This document shows, piece after piece, positions 34,668 to 43,173 of a stretch of 64,000 bases of DNA (the first letter of the stretch is position 1; each line of letters begins with the position of its first letter). The DNA comes from RYN-230 sp963711705 (GTDB lineage: Bacteria; Actinomycetota; Actinomycetes; Streptosporangiales; Streptosporangiaceae), in contig CAVQFM010000009.1 in NCBI GenBank assembly GCA_963711705.1, forward strand, positions 1 to 64,000. Direction: 5' to 3'. The position numbers were made by a program, and so were the translations under genes. The notes under the pieces were generated by a model. That model was given only the letters and a program-made list of their open reading frames with translations, had not been told where the DNA came from and did no database searches.

Positions 34668-35632
34668 GACCGACTCCTCTTCGTCGCCTGGTACGCCACC
34701 ATCCGTGGCTGCCATCTTCCGCGCTGGATGCAGCTCAAACCCGGGGTGGTCGGGATCTGTGCCGACGCGAGAGTGCCGGGGATCTGGCCACCAAGCTCAC
34801 GCCGATGAGAACGTGGAGCTCGGCGCAAGCGCGTCTTGATGACCTTCGTCTCCCCAATGGCAGCCGTATCCCCGCTGCGCTGGGCACAACGATTCCCGTT
34901 CAGCCAAGTTCCAGCTCTCCGGCGGAAGTCAGGCTGCCTGTGACGGTGCTGTCGGCGCACACATGCCCTGGCCCCCGTTTCCAGAGCTCGGCTTGCCGGC
35001 CACTGACCATTCCGTTCAACGAACGGCTCGTTCGTGTCGCACGCCGCCGGCAAACGGGTACAGCACTGGCCGGCCGACTCGGGAATCGTGGTCCGGCCCG
35101 CCGCCGCCGGGGCTCCCACTGCCGTGCAAGCGCGACCCCGCGTGTGCTCGTGTGGGCATACCCGAACCGGCGCAGGGACCGCCGTAAAGGCAGCTGCGCT
35201 CGCGAGGTTCGCACAGCGCCAGATCGATTGTTCGGTGCGCGATCAGCCTGAAGCGCCGGAAACCGCCAAGCCGCGCCTGGCGGCGGCTACTTGCGTGCTT
35301 GGCCCGGACCGGCGCTCATCGCTGAGCGTGAGCGGCCTCAAGGGACGGCATGCCGCCGGATCGCCGAATCTGGACTGGTCGGCGCTCAAGTAGCTCGGGC
35401 ACCGGCGGCCTCCAGATTGACCGTCGGGTGCCGGTGGTGGTGCGGCGCACGGCCTGGGGCTCGGGGTCGTCGATGTCGGGTAGCTGGGCGCCGTAGACCC
35501 CGGCGACGACGGAGGCCTCGCGCATGACGTCTGCGGGGAATCCGAGTGGTGGGTCGGCTGAGCGCAACCGTTCGGGCGCTGGATGCGATCGCGCGACGGC
35601 GTGCGCCGAAGCCGGCCGGCGGCGCCGTGCGA
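34668..35632. other. Long stretch without an assignable gene
   Basis: Several frames stay open on both strands because of high GC, but none shows a family, a start with a ribosome site, or a consistent codon pattern. A minus-strand string near 35450-35560 (PADVMREASVVAGVYGAQLP, DIDDPEPQAVR) looks protein-like and may be the remnant of a lost gene. Confidence 0.4.
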
Positions 35633-36127
35633 ATGGAGCCGCTCGGGATAGGCGATGTCGGCTCTGCGGTCGAGGTGGTCATCCGGGTCCTTGGGGTGGA
35701 TGCCGGAGACCGCGGCGATCAGTTCGCCTGCGACATCGCCGGTGAGTCGCGCCAGATGTTCGTGGCCAAGATGGGCGACCAGGTGATCGCCTACGGCAGG
35801 GTGGTCAAGCTGGCAGCGCACGAGGCGGCTCGGGGGCCTCCGGCTGGTTACTATCTCAGCGGCGTGCTGGTGGATCCGGTGTGGCGGCGCCGGGGTATCG
35901 AAACTGCGCGGACGCGGGCCCGCCTTGACTGGGTCTTCGCCCGCGCAGACGAGGTGTTCTATGTGACCGGGGCGGACAACCTCGCCTCTGTTCGCCTTCA
36001 CGCGGTGCTTGGTATCCACGAAATGAAACGCCTTGCAAGCGAGCGGCCGGCCGCGGGCGTAGATGCGCTGTCGCGCCTTACCAGAGCGGCCTGCCCAGGC
36101 GTCGGCGCATTCGCGCGCGACGAGTGA
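35633..36127 (+). CDS. GNAT-family acetyltransferase
   Basis: The protein is 164 residues from ATG 35633. It has a GNAT core: MFVAKMGDQVIAYGRVV, GYYLSGVLVDPVWRRRGIET, ARLDWVFARADEVFYVTGAD, NLASVRLHAVLGIHEMKR. The acetyl-CoA pyrophosphate loop is R-R-R-G-I-E, slightly altered from the usual R-x-x-G-x-G/A. The frame stays open upstream to 35546, but that part is not GNAT-like. The substrate is unknown. Confidence 0.8.
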   Translation: MEPLGIGDVGSAVEVVIRVLGVDAGDRGDQFACDIAGESRQMFVAKMGDQVIAYGRVVKLAAHEAARGPPAGYYLSGVLVDPVWRRRGIETARTRARLDWVFARADEVFYVTGADNLASVRLHAVLGIHEMKRLASERPAAGVDALSRLTRAACPGVGAFARDE

Positions 36128-36312
36128 CCGCTGGTATACCAGCGCCAGCCGGGAATCACAGGCAGGCTGGGGGCCCGGCTGCCTGGCGGGCTCCGGCTCG
36201 CCGCGATGGCCCACCCCCGGGAGCAGTGTTGGGCTGGGACTGGGCAGCGCCCCGGAGCCGTCCAGTCACGGCAGCCAGGCTCGGGTGCAGGGCCGAGGTT
36301 GTCCCGAGTTCC

Positions 36313-36420
36313 GTTGAACTTCGATGGCGGCCCCCGTGATCATCAGGCCGCGTTCACGGTTTCATCATCGCATTCGGCGCTGACATTCTTGTTGGAGCGT
36401 GCGTCGAGCGGTGGGGTTTC
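36313..36420. mobile_element. End fragment of a second IS256-type element
   Basis: About 100 bases match the left end of the element at 38140 (shared ACTTCG.TGGCGGCCCC, then a 17-base run GTGATCATCAGGCCGCG with the following TTCACGGT.TCATCAT). It covers the terminal repeat and the last codons of the transposase. The rest of that copy is gone. Confidence 0.75.
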
Positions 36421-36591
36421 GGCATGGCGATCGTGATTCCGGCCCGCTCCTGGGCAAGGTGAGGCCGCCGGCTAGATGGCTTCATCACCATGGTGGTGGC
36501 GGGATGGAGGGCTGGTTCTGCCATCTTCCTGGTGGTTCCGGATATCCGGCCGGGGTCTTTGGTGGCGGTGCAGGTGCTCCTCGGCAACGGC

Positions 36592-36618
36592 GGACAGCCC
36601 CTGGTCGAGGGGCTGTCC
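36592..36618 (-). terminator. Terminator of the winged-helix operon
   Basis: A perfect 10-base stem GGACAGCCCC/GGGGCTGTCC with a 7-base loop lies 28 bases after the stop of the minus-strand regulator gene. Confidence 0.75.
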
Positions 36619-36645
36619 GGGAAGACCGGGGGCCAGCCGGGCCAT

Positions 36646-36960
36646 TTACAGGCCATCGAGCAGGTTGCGCAGCGCCTGGGTGTAGGCGTCGAGTGCTTTT
36701 CGGCCGTGGCCGGTGAGGGCGACCGTGGTGATGGACACGGTCCCGTTGCTGGTCTTGCTGCTGGTGATGTAATCGGCGTCTTCGAGTTTGCGCAGGTGGA
36801 TGATCAGGTTGCCGGGGGTGAGCCCGATCATGTTTTGCAGCCGGGTGAAGGAGAGCGTGTCGCCGTCGGGCAGGGCCGCCAGCGTCGCGACGATCTTCAG
36901 CCGGGTGGGCACGTGGATCAGCGGGTCGAGCTCGCCGGTGGTCATGGCCGTGTCCTTCAT
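36646..36960 (-). CDS. Winged-helix transcriptional regulator (ArsR/MarR-like)
   Basis: The protein is 104 residues from ATG 36960, whose ATGA overlaps the stop of the upstream membrane gene (ATG 36945 with AAGGA is an alternative). It has a winged helix: LDPLIHVPTRLKIVATLAAL, LSFTRLQNMIGLTPGNLIIH, LRKLEDADYITSSKTSNGTV. Proteins of this form pair with small membrane proteins and repress their own operon. The three CTTTATG-type palindromic sites upstream of the operon are the likely targets. Confidence 0.85.
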   Translation of the reverse strand: MKDTAMTTGELDPLIHVPTRLKIVATLAALPDGDTLSFTRLQNMIGLTPGNLIIHLRKLEDADYITSSKTSNGTVSITTVALTGHGRKALDAYTQALRNLLDGL

Positions 36961-37592
36961 GCGCGGTGCAGCCGCCAGGTGATGACCGCGGCGCTGCCCA
37001 GCAGCGTGAGGCACAGGCCGACGCCGGTGACGGCCCACGCCCCGGCTTGCCCAACGGCCGCGCCCGCGGCGCCGGTGACGGCGACCGCGAGCCCGGTGCC
37101 GCACGAGAGCCAGTCAGCCCGTAGCGCCATGAGTGCCGCAAAGGCCAGGCCGGCGACGATCAGCGGCACTGTGAGCAGGTACCCCGACTGGCTATCCCAG
37201 GTGACGCCCAGCGCCACCATGACCCCGCCCGGGACGATCCAGGCAGCGGCAAGGATGGCGATCTCGGCCGGAGTGAACCGGGATTTCCCGCTCACCCCGG
37301 CGGTTGCGCGCCTGCGGACGGCGACTGTCGCGGTGTAGTTGATGATCACAAACGCGGCCACGATCAGGAGGGCTGAGCCGCCCGGGCCTTGGTAGGGATG
37401 CTGTCCGCGTACGGAGAGCCAGACCGTGCCGAGGGCGGCTAGGACCAGGACGGCCCTGATCGCCAGGAGCCAGGGCTGGTCGGGCTCGAACTGGCGCCGT
37501 GCCTGCCGTCTGGTCTGGTCCAGGAGCGCCGCCGCCTCGCGGGGGTCGAAGGTGCCGCCGTTGCCGGCGGTGGTGTCAGATGTGTGGTTCAT
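36957..37592 (-). CDS. Polytopic membrane protein partner of the winged-helix regulator
   Basis: The protein is 211 residues from ATG 37592. An N-terminal soluble part (DPREAAALLDQTRRQARRQF) is followed by six hydrophobic segments, for example LLAIRAVLVLAALGTVWL, ALLIVAAFVIINYTATVAV and IAILAAAWIVPGGVMVALGV. No transport motif is seen. It forms a two-gene operon with the regulator through an ATGA overlap, and the operators lie directly upstream of it. The signal and function are unknown. Confidence 0.78.
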   Translation of the reverse strand: MNHTSDTTAGNGGTFDPREAAALLDQTRRQARRQFEPDQPWLLAIRAVLVLAALGTVWLSVRGQHPYQGPGGSALLIVAAFVIINYTATVAVRRRATAGVSGKSRFTPAEIAILAAAWIVPGGVMVALGVTWDSQSGYLLTVPLIVAGLAFAALMALRADWLSCGTGLAVAVTGAAGAAVGQAGAWAVTGVGLCLTLLGSAAVITWRLHRA

Positions 37593-37615
37593 GGCGTCTC
37601 CCTCGATAGAACTCT

Positions 37616-37685
37616 ATGCCATAAAGTAGACTCTGCTTTATGGCGTAAAGTCAAGGGCTGGGGCCAAGAACTTTATGACGTAAAG
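37616..37685 (-). promoter_or_regulatory. Operator cluster of the winged-helix operon
   Basis: Three related sites are present: CTTTATGGCGTAAAG (37636-37650), CTTTATGACGTAAAG (37671-37685) and an inverted partial site ATGCCATAAAGT (37616-37627). GCCATAAAG at 37618-37626 and CTTTATGGC at 37636-37644 form a 9-base inverted repeat. A TTGACT box lies between the second and third sites on the minus strand. This is a strong candidate for autorepression. Confidence 0.75.
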
Positions 37686-38139
37686 CCAGGCGGCGGGGCG
37701 GCGGCGGGGCAGCCAGCGAGGAGCCTCACGATCCCGGCAGCCGGTACCTGCCTGCGCTGCAGAAAGGCCCGCGGTCAGGCCGTCGGCTCACGGCCGGCCC
37801 CGCCCGGTGCGGCGGCCATGCGCGCAGCTTCGCGCGGGCCAGGTCCCCGGGGCAAGGTGTCGCAGGCCGCAGTCCGGAGCTGGCCATCCGCCGCTCCAGC
37901 GAGACGAACTCCGGCGGGGCCCGGGAAGCCGCCAGGCCCGGCACCTGCACGTCGTGGCCTTCACGTCGATCACGCCGGGACCCGGGCGGCGGTCCCGGGC
38001 GTGCTCCTCCAGCGGCCGCAGGCCGTCCAGGGGCCCTTGCGGGCGATGCTGCTAACCCGGCGGCGCCGCACCGGATCGGGACCATCCCGGCCGCCGCCAC
38101 CGGGCCCGGCCCGGACGAGAACTCCAGCACCCAGGTCCC
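37686..38139. other. Non-coding stretch next to IS256
   Basis: No gene is recognised between the operator cluster and the left end of the insertion sequence. Confidence 0.5.
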
Positions 38140-39580
38140 GTAGGACTTCGGTGGCGGCCCCGGTGATCATCAGGCCGCGTTCACGGTCTCATCATGGCTG
38201 CCGGCGCTGGCATTCCTGCTGAAGTGCGCATCCAGCGCGGCGCGGAGTTTCGGCAGGTGCAGGTGGCCGTTGACGCGGCGGAACTGGTGATCGGCTTCAA
38301 GCATCCCGGCGGCGCACCAGCGCAGCGCCATCGTGCCGTCCCGCCAGCGCTTGACGTTCTTGGAGTGCTCACGGCAAATCTCGATCATGGATTCGATGGG
38401 GTTCGTCGAGTGGAGGGTGCGGGCGAGGGCGGGTGGCACGCCCAGGCGCAGGATGGTCAGCGTCTCGGCCATGCCCTCGCGCAAGCTGGCGGCGGCGCCG
38501 GGGTGGATCTTGCCCAGCTCGGCCGCCAGCTCGGTCAGCAGGCCCTCGGCCTTCAGCGCCGATTCGGCGTGGTAGGCCGCCCGCATCCGTTTCTCTGCGA
38601 CGGTGCGCATCTTCTCGGGCAGCCGGTCCCTGACGTTGCGGATCTTGTGCTGTTGGCAGCGATGGATGAGCGGCTTGTCGAAGACGTCCTTGACCGCGCG
38701 GGACAGGGCCTTGGCGCCGTCGAGGACGGCGAGGATGGGCTTGGTGACGTCCAGGCCTCGGTCGCGCAGCCCGGTGATCAGGCCGGTGACCAGGGTGGCG
38801 TTCTCGGTCGAGCCCTCTTCCACGGCGAGGGGGTGCTTGGTCCCGTCGATGCCAATGCCCAGGGCGACGACGCAGGTGTGCTCGCCGAAGTGCACCCCGT
38901 TGACCATGAACGCGACCAGGTCCAGCCCGTCCAGCCGCCGGGCCATCAGCTCCGCCAGGGCGGTCTCGGTCGCGGCGACGAACCGCCGCGACACCGCCGA
39001 CTTCGACGTGGCAGCGGCCGCCGCCTCCACCGCCTGCCCGGCGGGCTCCAGCCCAGCGCTGTAGCGCCGCGACGACAGGCCCGCCAGCATCTTCTCCAGC
39101 GCCATCTGCCCGAGGATCTCAGTGGAGGAGAACAGGTCATACGACGGCAGGCGCAGCTCACCAGAACCGTCCGCGGCCCGCACCCGCGGCCGGGTCACCG
39201 GGACCCGCCGGCCGCCCAGGGTGACCGACCCGGCCCCGGCGCCGTGCCGGTACCCAGCCCGGCCCGGGTTGTGCTTGCTCTCCGGCCCGCACAGCCGCTC
39301 GGCGTCCTCGCCGAACATGGCGGCCATCACCTGCAGGCCGGTGCCCACGGCCAGGGCCAGCAGGCCCTCCTTCGCCGATTCGGCGATCCCGGCCATCGAC
39401 ACGATCACCTGCTCCGGCACAGCAACCTCTCCCGGCAACGGGTCAGGCTGGGCACGGCGGCGGTCCTTCTGGTAGGTGTTGCTCACAGCGGTCCCCTTCC
39501 TTTGTCGGATGACTTGGCGATTGCCCGACACCTACCACCTGGCAGGAGACGGGCGGGGGACCGCCACTTTCAAGTTCTAC
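38140..39580 (-). mobile_element. IS256-family insertion sequence
   Basis: The ends are imperfect inverted repeats: GTAGGACTTCGGTGGCGG from 38140 rightward, and GTAGAACTTGAAAGTGGCGG read inward from 39580. They enclose one transposase gene. Length (about 1.44 kb) and gene type fit IS256. Target duplications were not resolved. Confidence 0.7.
38170..39486 (-). CDS. IS256-family transposase with altered first catalytic residue
   Basis: The protein is 438 residues from GTG 39486 (AGGAAGGGG upstream). IS256 features are present: VTRPRVRAADGSGELRLPSY, LGQMALEKMLAGLSSRRY, TKHPLAVEEGSTENATLV, KPLIHRCQQHKIRNVRDRLP. The second catalytic D is in ILAVLDGAKAL, and the final E in LHSTNPIESMIE. The first catalytic position, normally D in V-D-G-V-H-F, is asparagine here (FMVNGVHFGEH, codon AAC near 38900). 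The enzyme may therefore be inactive although the frame is complete. Confidence 0.9.
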   Translation of the reverse strand: MSNTYQKDRRRAQPDPLPGEVAVPEQVIVSMAGIAESAKEGLLALAVGTGLQVMAAMFGEDAERLCGPESKHNPGRAGYRHGAGAGSVTLGGRRVPVTRPRVRAADGSGELRLPSYDLFSSTEILGQMALEKMLAGLSSRRYSAGLEPAGQAVEAAAAATSKSAVSRRFVAATETALAELMARRLDGLDLVAFMVNGVHFGEHTCVVALGIGIDGTKHPLAVEEGSTENATLVTGLITGLRDRGLDVTKPILAVLDGAKALSRAVKDVFDKPLIHRCQQHKIRNVRDRLPEKMRTVAEKRMRAAYHAESALKAEGLLTELAAELGKIHPGAAASLREGMAETLTILRLGVPPALARTLHSTNPIESMIEICREHSKNVKRWRDGTMALRWCAAGMLEADHQFRRVNGHLHLPKLRAALDAHFSRNASAGSHDETVNAA

Positions 39581-39665
39581 GAAGGCCGGGACATCCTCGC
39601 AGGGCCGCCGGGGAGGGCGGATACTTGCCGGGTGGCATCACTGTGGCTGCTGGGGGAGGGGCCTG

Positions 39666-40585
39666 ATGCGGTGCGATAGGCCGCCGGTCATTGGAAGGTT
39701 GCCCGGCACGCCTGGTGTCTACCGGTTCCGGGATGGCGGGGCCGGGTACTGTACATCGGCCGGGCCGGCTCGTTGCGCAGCCGGGTGGCGTCGTACTGGT
39801 CGGATCTGCGGGAACGCGATCACCTGGTTCCGATGGTGGCCAGGATTGCCCGGATCGAAGCCGTCAGCTGCGACTCTTCCCATGAGGCCGCGTGGCTGGA
39901 GCGCAACCTGCTGGAGACGTCGCTGCCGCCGTGGAACCAGACGCCGGGCGGTCAGGAAAGCGCCGTGTTCATCCGGCTGGATACCGGGCCGGTGACGCCC
40001 GGTCTTGCCGTCACTTTCCGGGCCGAGCCCGCGGACCGGATGCGCTATTTCGGCCCTTACCTCGGTGGGCTGCGCGTGCGGCACGCGGTCTGCGCGCTGA
40101 ACAGGCTTCTGCCGTTGCCCTATACCGTGACCCGGCTGGGCGGCGCGGAACATGACCTGGCCCGTGCGCGAGGCGTCGCGGGCGGCGACCGGATGGCGCT
40201 CATCGGCTCGCTCACCGCGATTCTGGACCGCCAGCCTGCCGCGGTGAGCCGGGCCACAAGCCAGCTGGAGCGGTTGCGGGACCGCGCAGCCAGCGCCCTG
40301 GCGTACGAGTTCGCCGCCCGGGTCCAGGCTGAGATCGAGGGGCTGAGCTGGATCAGCTCACCGCAGCGGGTCACCAGCTTGGACGCTGCGAACCTCACGA
40401 TCTCCGGTTGGTCCGCAGGCATGCTGGCCCGATTCCGGGTCCGCGATGGCCGGCTCTGCAGCTGGTCGCAGCGGCCACGCAGCCTGGCCAGCTCCGCCCC
40501 CGCGCTGGCCGCCACCCCGGCGGCCTGGAGAGACTTCGCCCAGCGCAACGCCGAACTGGCCGCGAGCCTGGCTCAGCCTCCATAG
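39666..40585 (+). pseudogene. UvrC-like GIY-YIG endonuclease with a frameshift
   Basis: It starts at ATG 39666 with LPGTPGVYRFRDG, the first half of a GIY-YIG domain as in UvrC. After a single-base frameshift near 39740 it continues VLYIGRAGSLRSRVASYWSD, EAAWLERNLLETSLPPWNQT and RYFGPYLGGLRVRHAVCALN, ending at 40585. The last part carries a helical UVR-like stretch (ASALAYEFAARVQAEIEGLS). It lacks the RNase H-like and HhH parts of UvrC, so it resembles short Cho-type or actinobacterial UvrC paralogues that nick DNA at lesions. The shift lies in a G-rich run and may be an assembly error. Confidence 0.75.
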
Positions 40586-40850
40586 CACAACGCGCACGAA
40601 ACGCCCCACGCCTCGGCCGGGCTCAGGCCACGCAGAACATCCATTCAGATGCGTTATCCAGCGCAGATCGCCGGCAGTGCGCGCCTCGCCTCATTCGGAT
40701 GCTGATCACGCAGCGTGAGTCCAGGCGCTGCCATGGGGTGCGTCAAGTTGACCGCGATGCTGATGAATCCACACGGTGAGTGCGTCCCGGCGCCGCCTGG
40801 CGCTGCGTTGCAGCGCGGGTAGGCGCGCTGTAGCCGGGCAGGATGGCGGG

Positions 40851-41201
40851 GTGGCTTCGTATTCAGTGAACCCAGAGGGTGTGGCGTGGGCGCAACGACT
40901 CATAGACAGCGGCCAGTACGTGCTGGACAGTGACTGGGGCAAGGTCCAGCCCCGTGCCCGTGAGCAGAACGCCTTCCTCAAGTCGCACTCGTGGGATGAA
41001 TACGCCCAGTGGCACTTGGGGCTCACCGACGGTGCCACCGATCAAACCAAGGCTCGGTATGCGTTCGCGTATGGCGACTTCCGCCGCCTGCACCGGATGG
41101 GGATCATCGCCTGTCAGTACCGGGCCGCCGAGTGGCGGCACAAGGATATCGAACTCGCCGCCCACGATCTGTTGCAGCGCTTGGACCGCAGGAGCTCGTG
41201 A
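40851..41201 (+). CDS. Conserved hypothetical protein
   Basis: The protein is 116 residues from GTG 40851. It reads SYSVNPEGVAWAQRLIDSGQ, YVLDSDWGKVQPRAREQNAF, DEYAQWHLGLTDGATDQTKA and RYAFAYGDFRRLHRMGIIAC, and ends with a helical EWRHKDIELAAHDLLQRLD. This compact, tryptophan-rich sequence recurs in actinobacteria as a protein of unknown function. A frame extension upstream to 40776 has no ribosome site. No motif reveals an activity. Confidence 0.78.
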   Translation: MASYSVNPEGVAWAQRLIDSGQYVLDSDWGKVQPRAREQNAFLKSHSWDEYAQWHLGLTDGATDQTKARYAFAYGDFRRLHRMGIIACQYRAAEWRHKDIELAAHDLLQRLDRRSS

Positions 41202-41570
41202 CCGGTCGGGCAGCACACTGACATCCCCCTCTTAAGTGAACTAGGCGGCAGAGCCCGGTCGCTCGTAAGCCTGTCGGGTGCGCGCATCCAGCATGTCTCC
41301 CGCGCACTCCATGTCCGGCAGCCGGAGACTATCCGCGACCACAGCTAGGACGGTCCGGCCGCTGGCATCATGCTGTGGCCCTGTGACACCGCCAGACGCG
41401 ACTTACCGTCGCCAGCCACATCGAGGCTGGAGAGCGGATGGCTCCCAGTCTGGCTCCCGGAACGACCCGGGCAGCGAGCTCTGTCAGTGTGAAATCGCGT
41501 TCCGGGCCCTCTTGACCTGCAAGGATTCCACGCCGGAATCATGGTTGCCATCCCATGTGACGCCTAGCAA
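41202..41570. other. Non-coding stretch left of the tRNA
   Basis: No gene is recognised. It contains a paired GGCTCCC motif and ends at an inverted tRNA fragment, both annotated separately. Confidence 0.5.
41440..41458 (+). repeat. Paired GGCTCCC motif, third occurrence
   Basis: Heptamers begin at 41440 and 41452, again 12 bases apart, 171 bases from the intact tRNA 3' end. Confidence 0.4.
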
Positions 41571-41583
41571 TGCAAGAGGTCAG
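41571..41583 (+). repeat. Inverted 13-base copy of tRNA-Ala sequence
   Basis: TGCAAGAGGTCAG here is the exact complement of bases 41651-41663 of the tRNA gene, 46 bases from its 3' end and in opposite orientation. A chance 13-base match is unlikely. It may be a trace of past integration. Confidence 0.6.
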
Positions 41584-41628
41584 AGATCAAATTCAAAGAT
41601 CACAACACGGCTTTGAGCTGCGGAAACG

Positions 41629-41701
<73 letters not shown>

Positions 41702-41813
41702 TCAACGACCGCCAGATCCACCTGCGGCGCCTGGATAGTGTACAAGACCGGGACCGGTCAGCGATCCACCCTCACCGCACCCGCCGCCGCACACCCCCGC
41801 GCGCCAGGCCCAC

Positions 41814-42533
41814 TCACCGGTCGTCACTCAGCACCGGCTCAGGCAGCGTCCCCGCGTTGTGCTCGATCAGCCGCCACCGCCGGCTGCGCCGGGACACCAC
41901 CGACCAGGCGCAGTTGGCCAGCGGCCCGATCACGCCCCACAACTCCTCCGGCAAGCCGAGCAGCCGGGCCGCGCCAAGACGGATCGCCGCCCCGTGGCTC
42001 ACCACCACGGCCAGGGAGCCGGGCGCCAGGCCGTCGGCGATCCGGTCCAGCGCCGATCCCGCCCGGTCGGCCACGGTCGCCGTGGATTCGCCCTCCGGCG
42101 GCCGCCACTGGGCGTACTCCACCGGGTAGCGGGTGCGGATCTGCACGTCGGTCAGGCCTTCCCAGGCACCGCCGTGGCGCTCCCGCAGGTCCTTGTCGAC
42201 GGACACGGTCAGCCCGGTCAGCCGGGCCAGCGGCGCCGCGGTGGCCATGGCCCGGCCCAGATCGGACGAGATGATGACGTCCGGCCGGAGCGCCGCGAGC
42301 AGCCGGGCCGCCCGTTCCGCCTGCTGCTCGCCGACCTCGTCCAGCGGGATGTCGCTCTGCCCCTGGAACCGGCCCTGCACGTTCCATTCGGTCTGGCCAT
42401 GCCGCCACAGCACGAGCCGGACCCGGGAATCCGGGCCTGCCGCCGGGTCCGCGGCCGACGGCCGCTGCTCCCCCGGGCCCGGCTCACCCCGCCCCGGAAC
42501 GACACCGCCTGCACCGCCAGGACTACCCGTCAC
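41814..42533 (-). CDS. gpgP: Histidine phosphatase, probable glucosyl-3-phosphoglycerate phosphatase
   Basis: The protein is 239 residues from GTG 42533. Phosphoglycerate-mutase-like catalytic motifs are LVLWRHGQTEWN (nucleophilic histidine), RHGGAWEGL and VVVSHGAAIRLG. In mycobacteria the gene at this position after nadD and rsfS (Rv2419c) is GpgP, which removes phosphate from glucosyl-3-phosphoglycerate. The same gene order here supports the name, and a GpgS-like gene occurs at 19375. The N-terminal 36 residues are low complexity, so a later start is possible. Confidence 0.78.
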   Translation of the reverse strand: MTGSPGGAGGVVPGRGEPGPGEQRPSAADPAAGPDSRVRLVLWRHGQTEWNVQGRFQGQSDIPLDEVGEQQAERAARLLAALRPDVIISSDLGRAMATAAPLARLTGLTVSVDKDLRERHGGAWEGLTDVQIRTRYPVEYAQWRPPEGESTATVADRAGSALDRIADGLAPGSLAVVVSHGAAIRLGAARLLGLPEELWGVIGPLANCAWSVVSRRSRRWRLIEHNAGTLPEPVLSDDR

Positions 42534-42599
42534 CGGACCGCCTTCCCCACCGCCGATTCCCAGCCATCGTCCCGGGCCCGGCCGGCCGTTCCCCGCCGG

Positions 42600-43001
42600 T
42601 CAGCGCGGATCTCCGCCGGCCGACCCGCCAGAACGTGCCCCGACCGGCTCGGGCAGCTGGATCTGCGGGCAGTCCTTCCACAACCGCTCAAGGGCGTAGA
42701 ACGCCCGCTCATCGGCGTGCTGCACGTGGATGACGATGTCCAGGTAGTCGAGCAGCACCCAGCGGCCTTCCCGTTCGCCCTCACGGCGCACCGGTTTGGC
42801 CCCGGCCTTGCGCATGCTCTCCTCGATGGCATCGACGATCGCCCGCACCTGGCGGTCGTTGGCAGCAGAACAGAGCAGGAACACGTCGGTGATGACGAGC
42901 TGCTCACTCACGTCGTAAGCGATGATGTCGCTGGCGAGCTTGTCGGCCGCGGCCGCTGCGGCAATCTCCGCGAGCTCGACGGCCCGGGTGGTGGCAGTCA
43001 C
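42600..43001 (-). CDS. rsfS: Ribosomal silencing factor RsfS
   Basis: The protein is 133 residues from GTG 43001. It has the RsfS/DUF143 pattern: ELAEIAAAAAADKLASDIIA, YDVSEQLVITDVFLLCSAAN, DRQVRAIVDAIEESMRKAGA, then REGRWVLLDYLDIVIHVQHA, RAFYALERLWKDCP. It binds ribosomal protein L14 and blocks subunit joining when nutrients are short. It lies between nadD and the GpgP-like gene, the usual actinobacterial order. The C-terminal tail is longer than usual and disordered. Confidence 0.95.
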   Translation of the reverse strand: MTATTRAVELAEIAAAAAADKLASDIIAYDVSEQLVITDVFLLCSAANDRQVRAIVDAIEESMRKAGAKPVRREGEREGRWVLLDYLDIVIHVQHADERAFYALERLWKDCPQIQLPEPVGARSGGSAGGDPR

Positions 43002-43173
43002 GTGTGGTATTCGTCCTCCTAAGCTGGGAACCCTCCCCTTAGCCTCTCACAACCCGGCCGGGCCGGGCAGCAGGGCAATTCAGGGTAACCCCGGGGAACC
43101 ACCCAGCCGAACGCAACCCGCGCACCAGCCGCCACCTGCCCCACAAGACACGCAACGTCACCAGAACCGGGCG

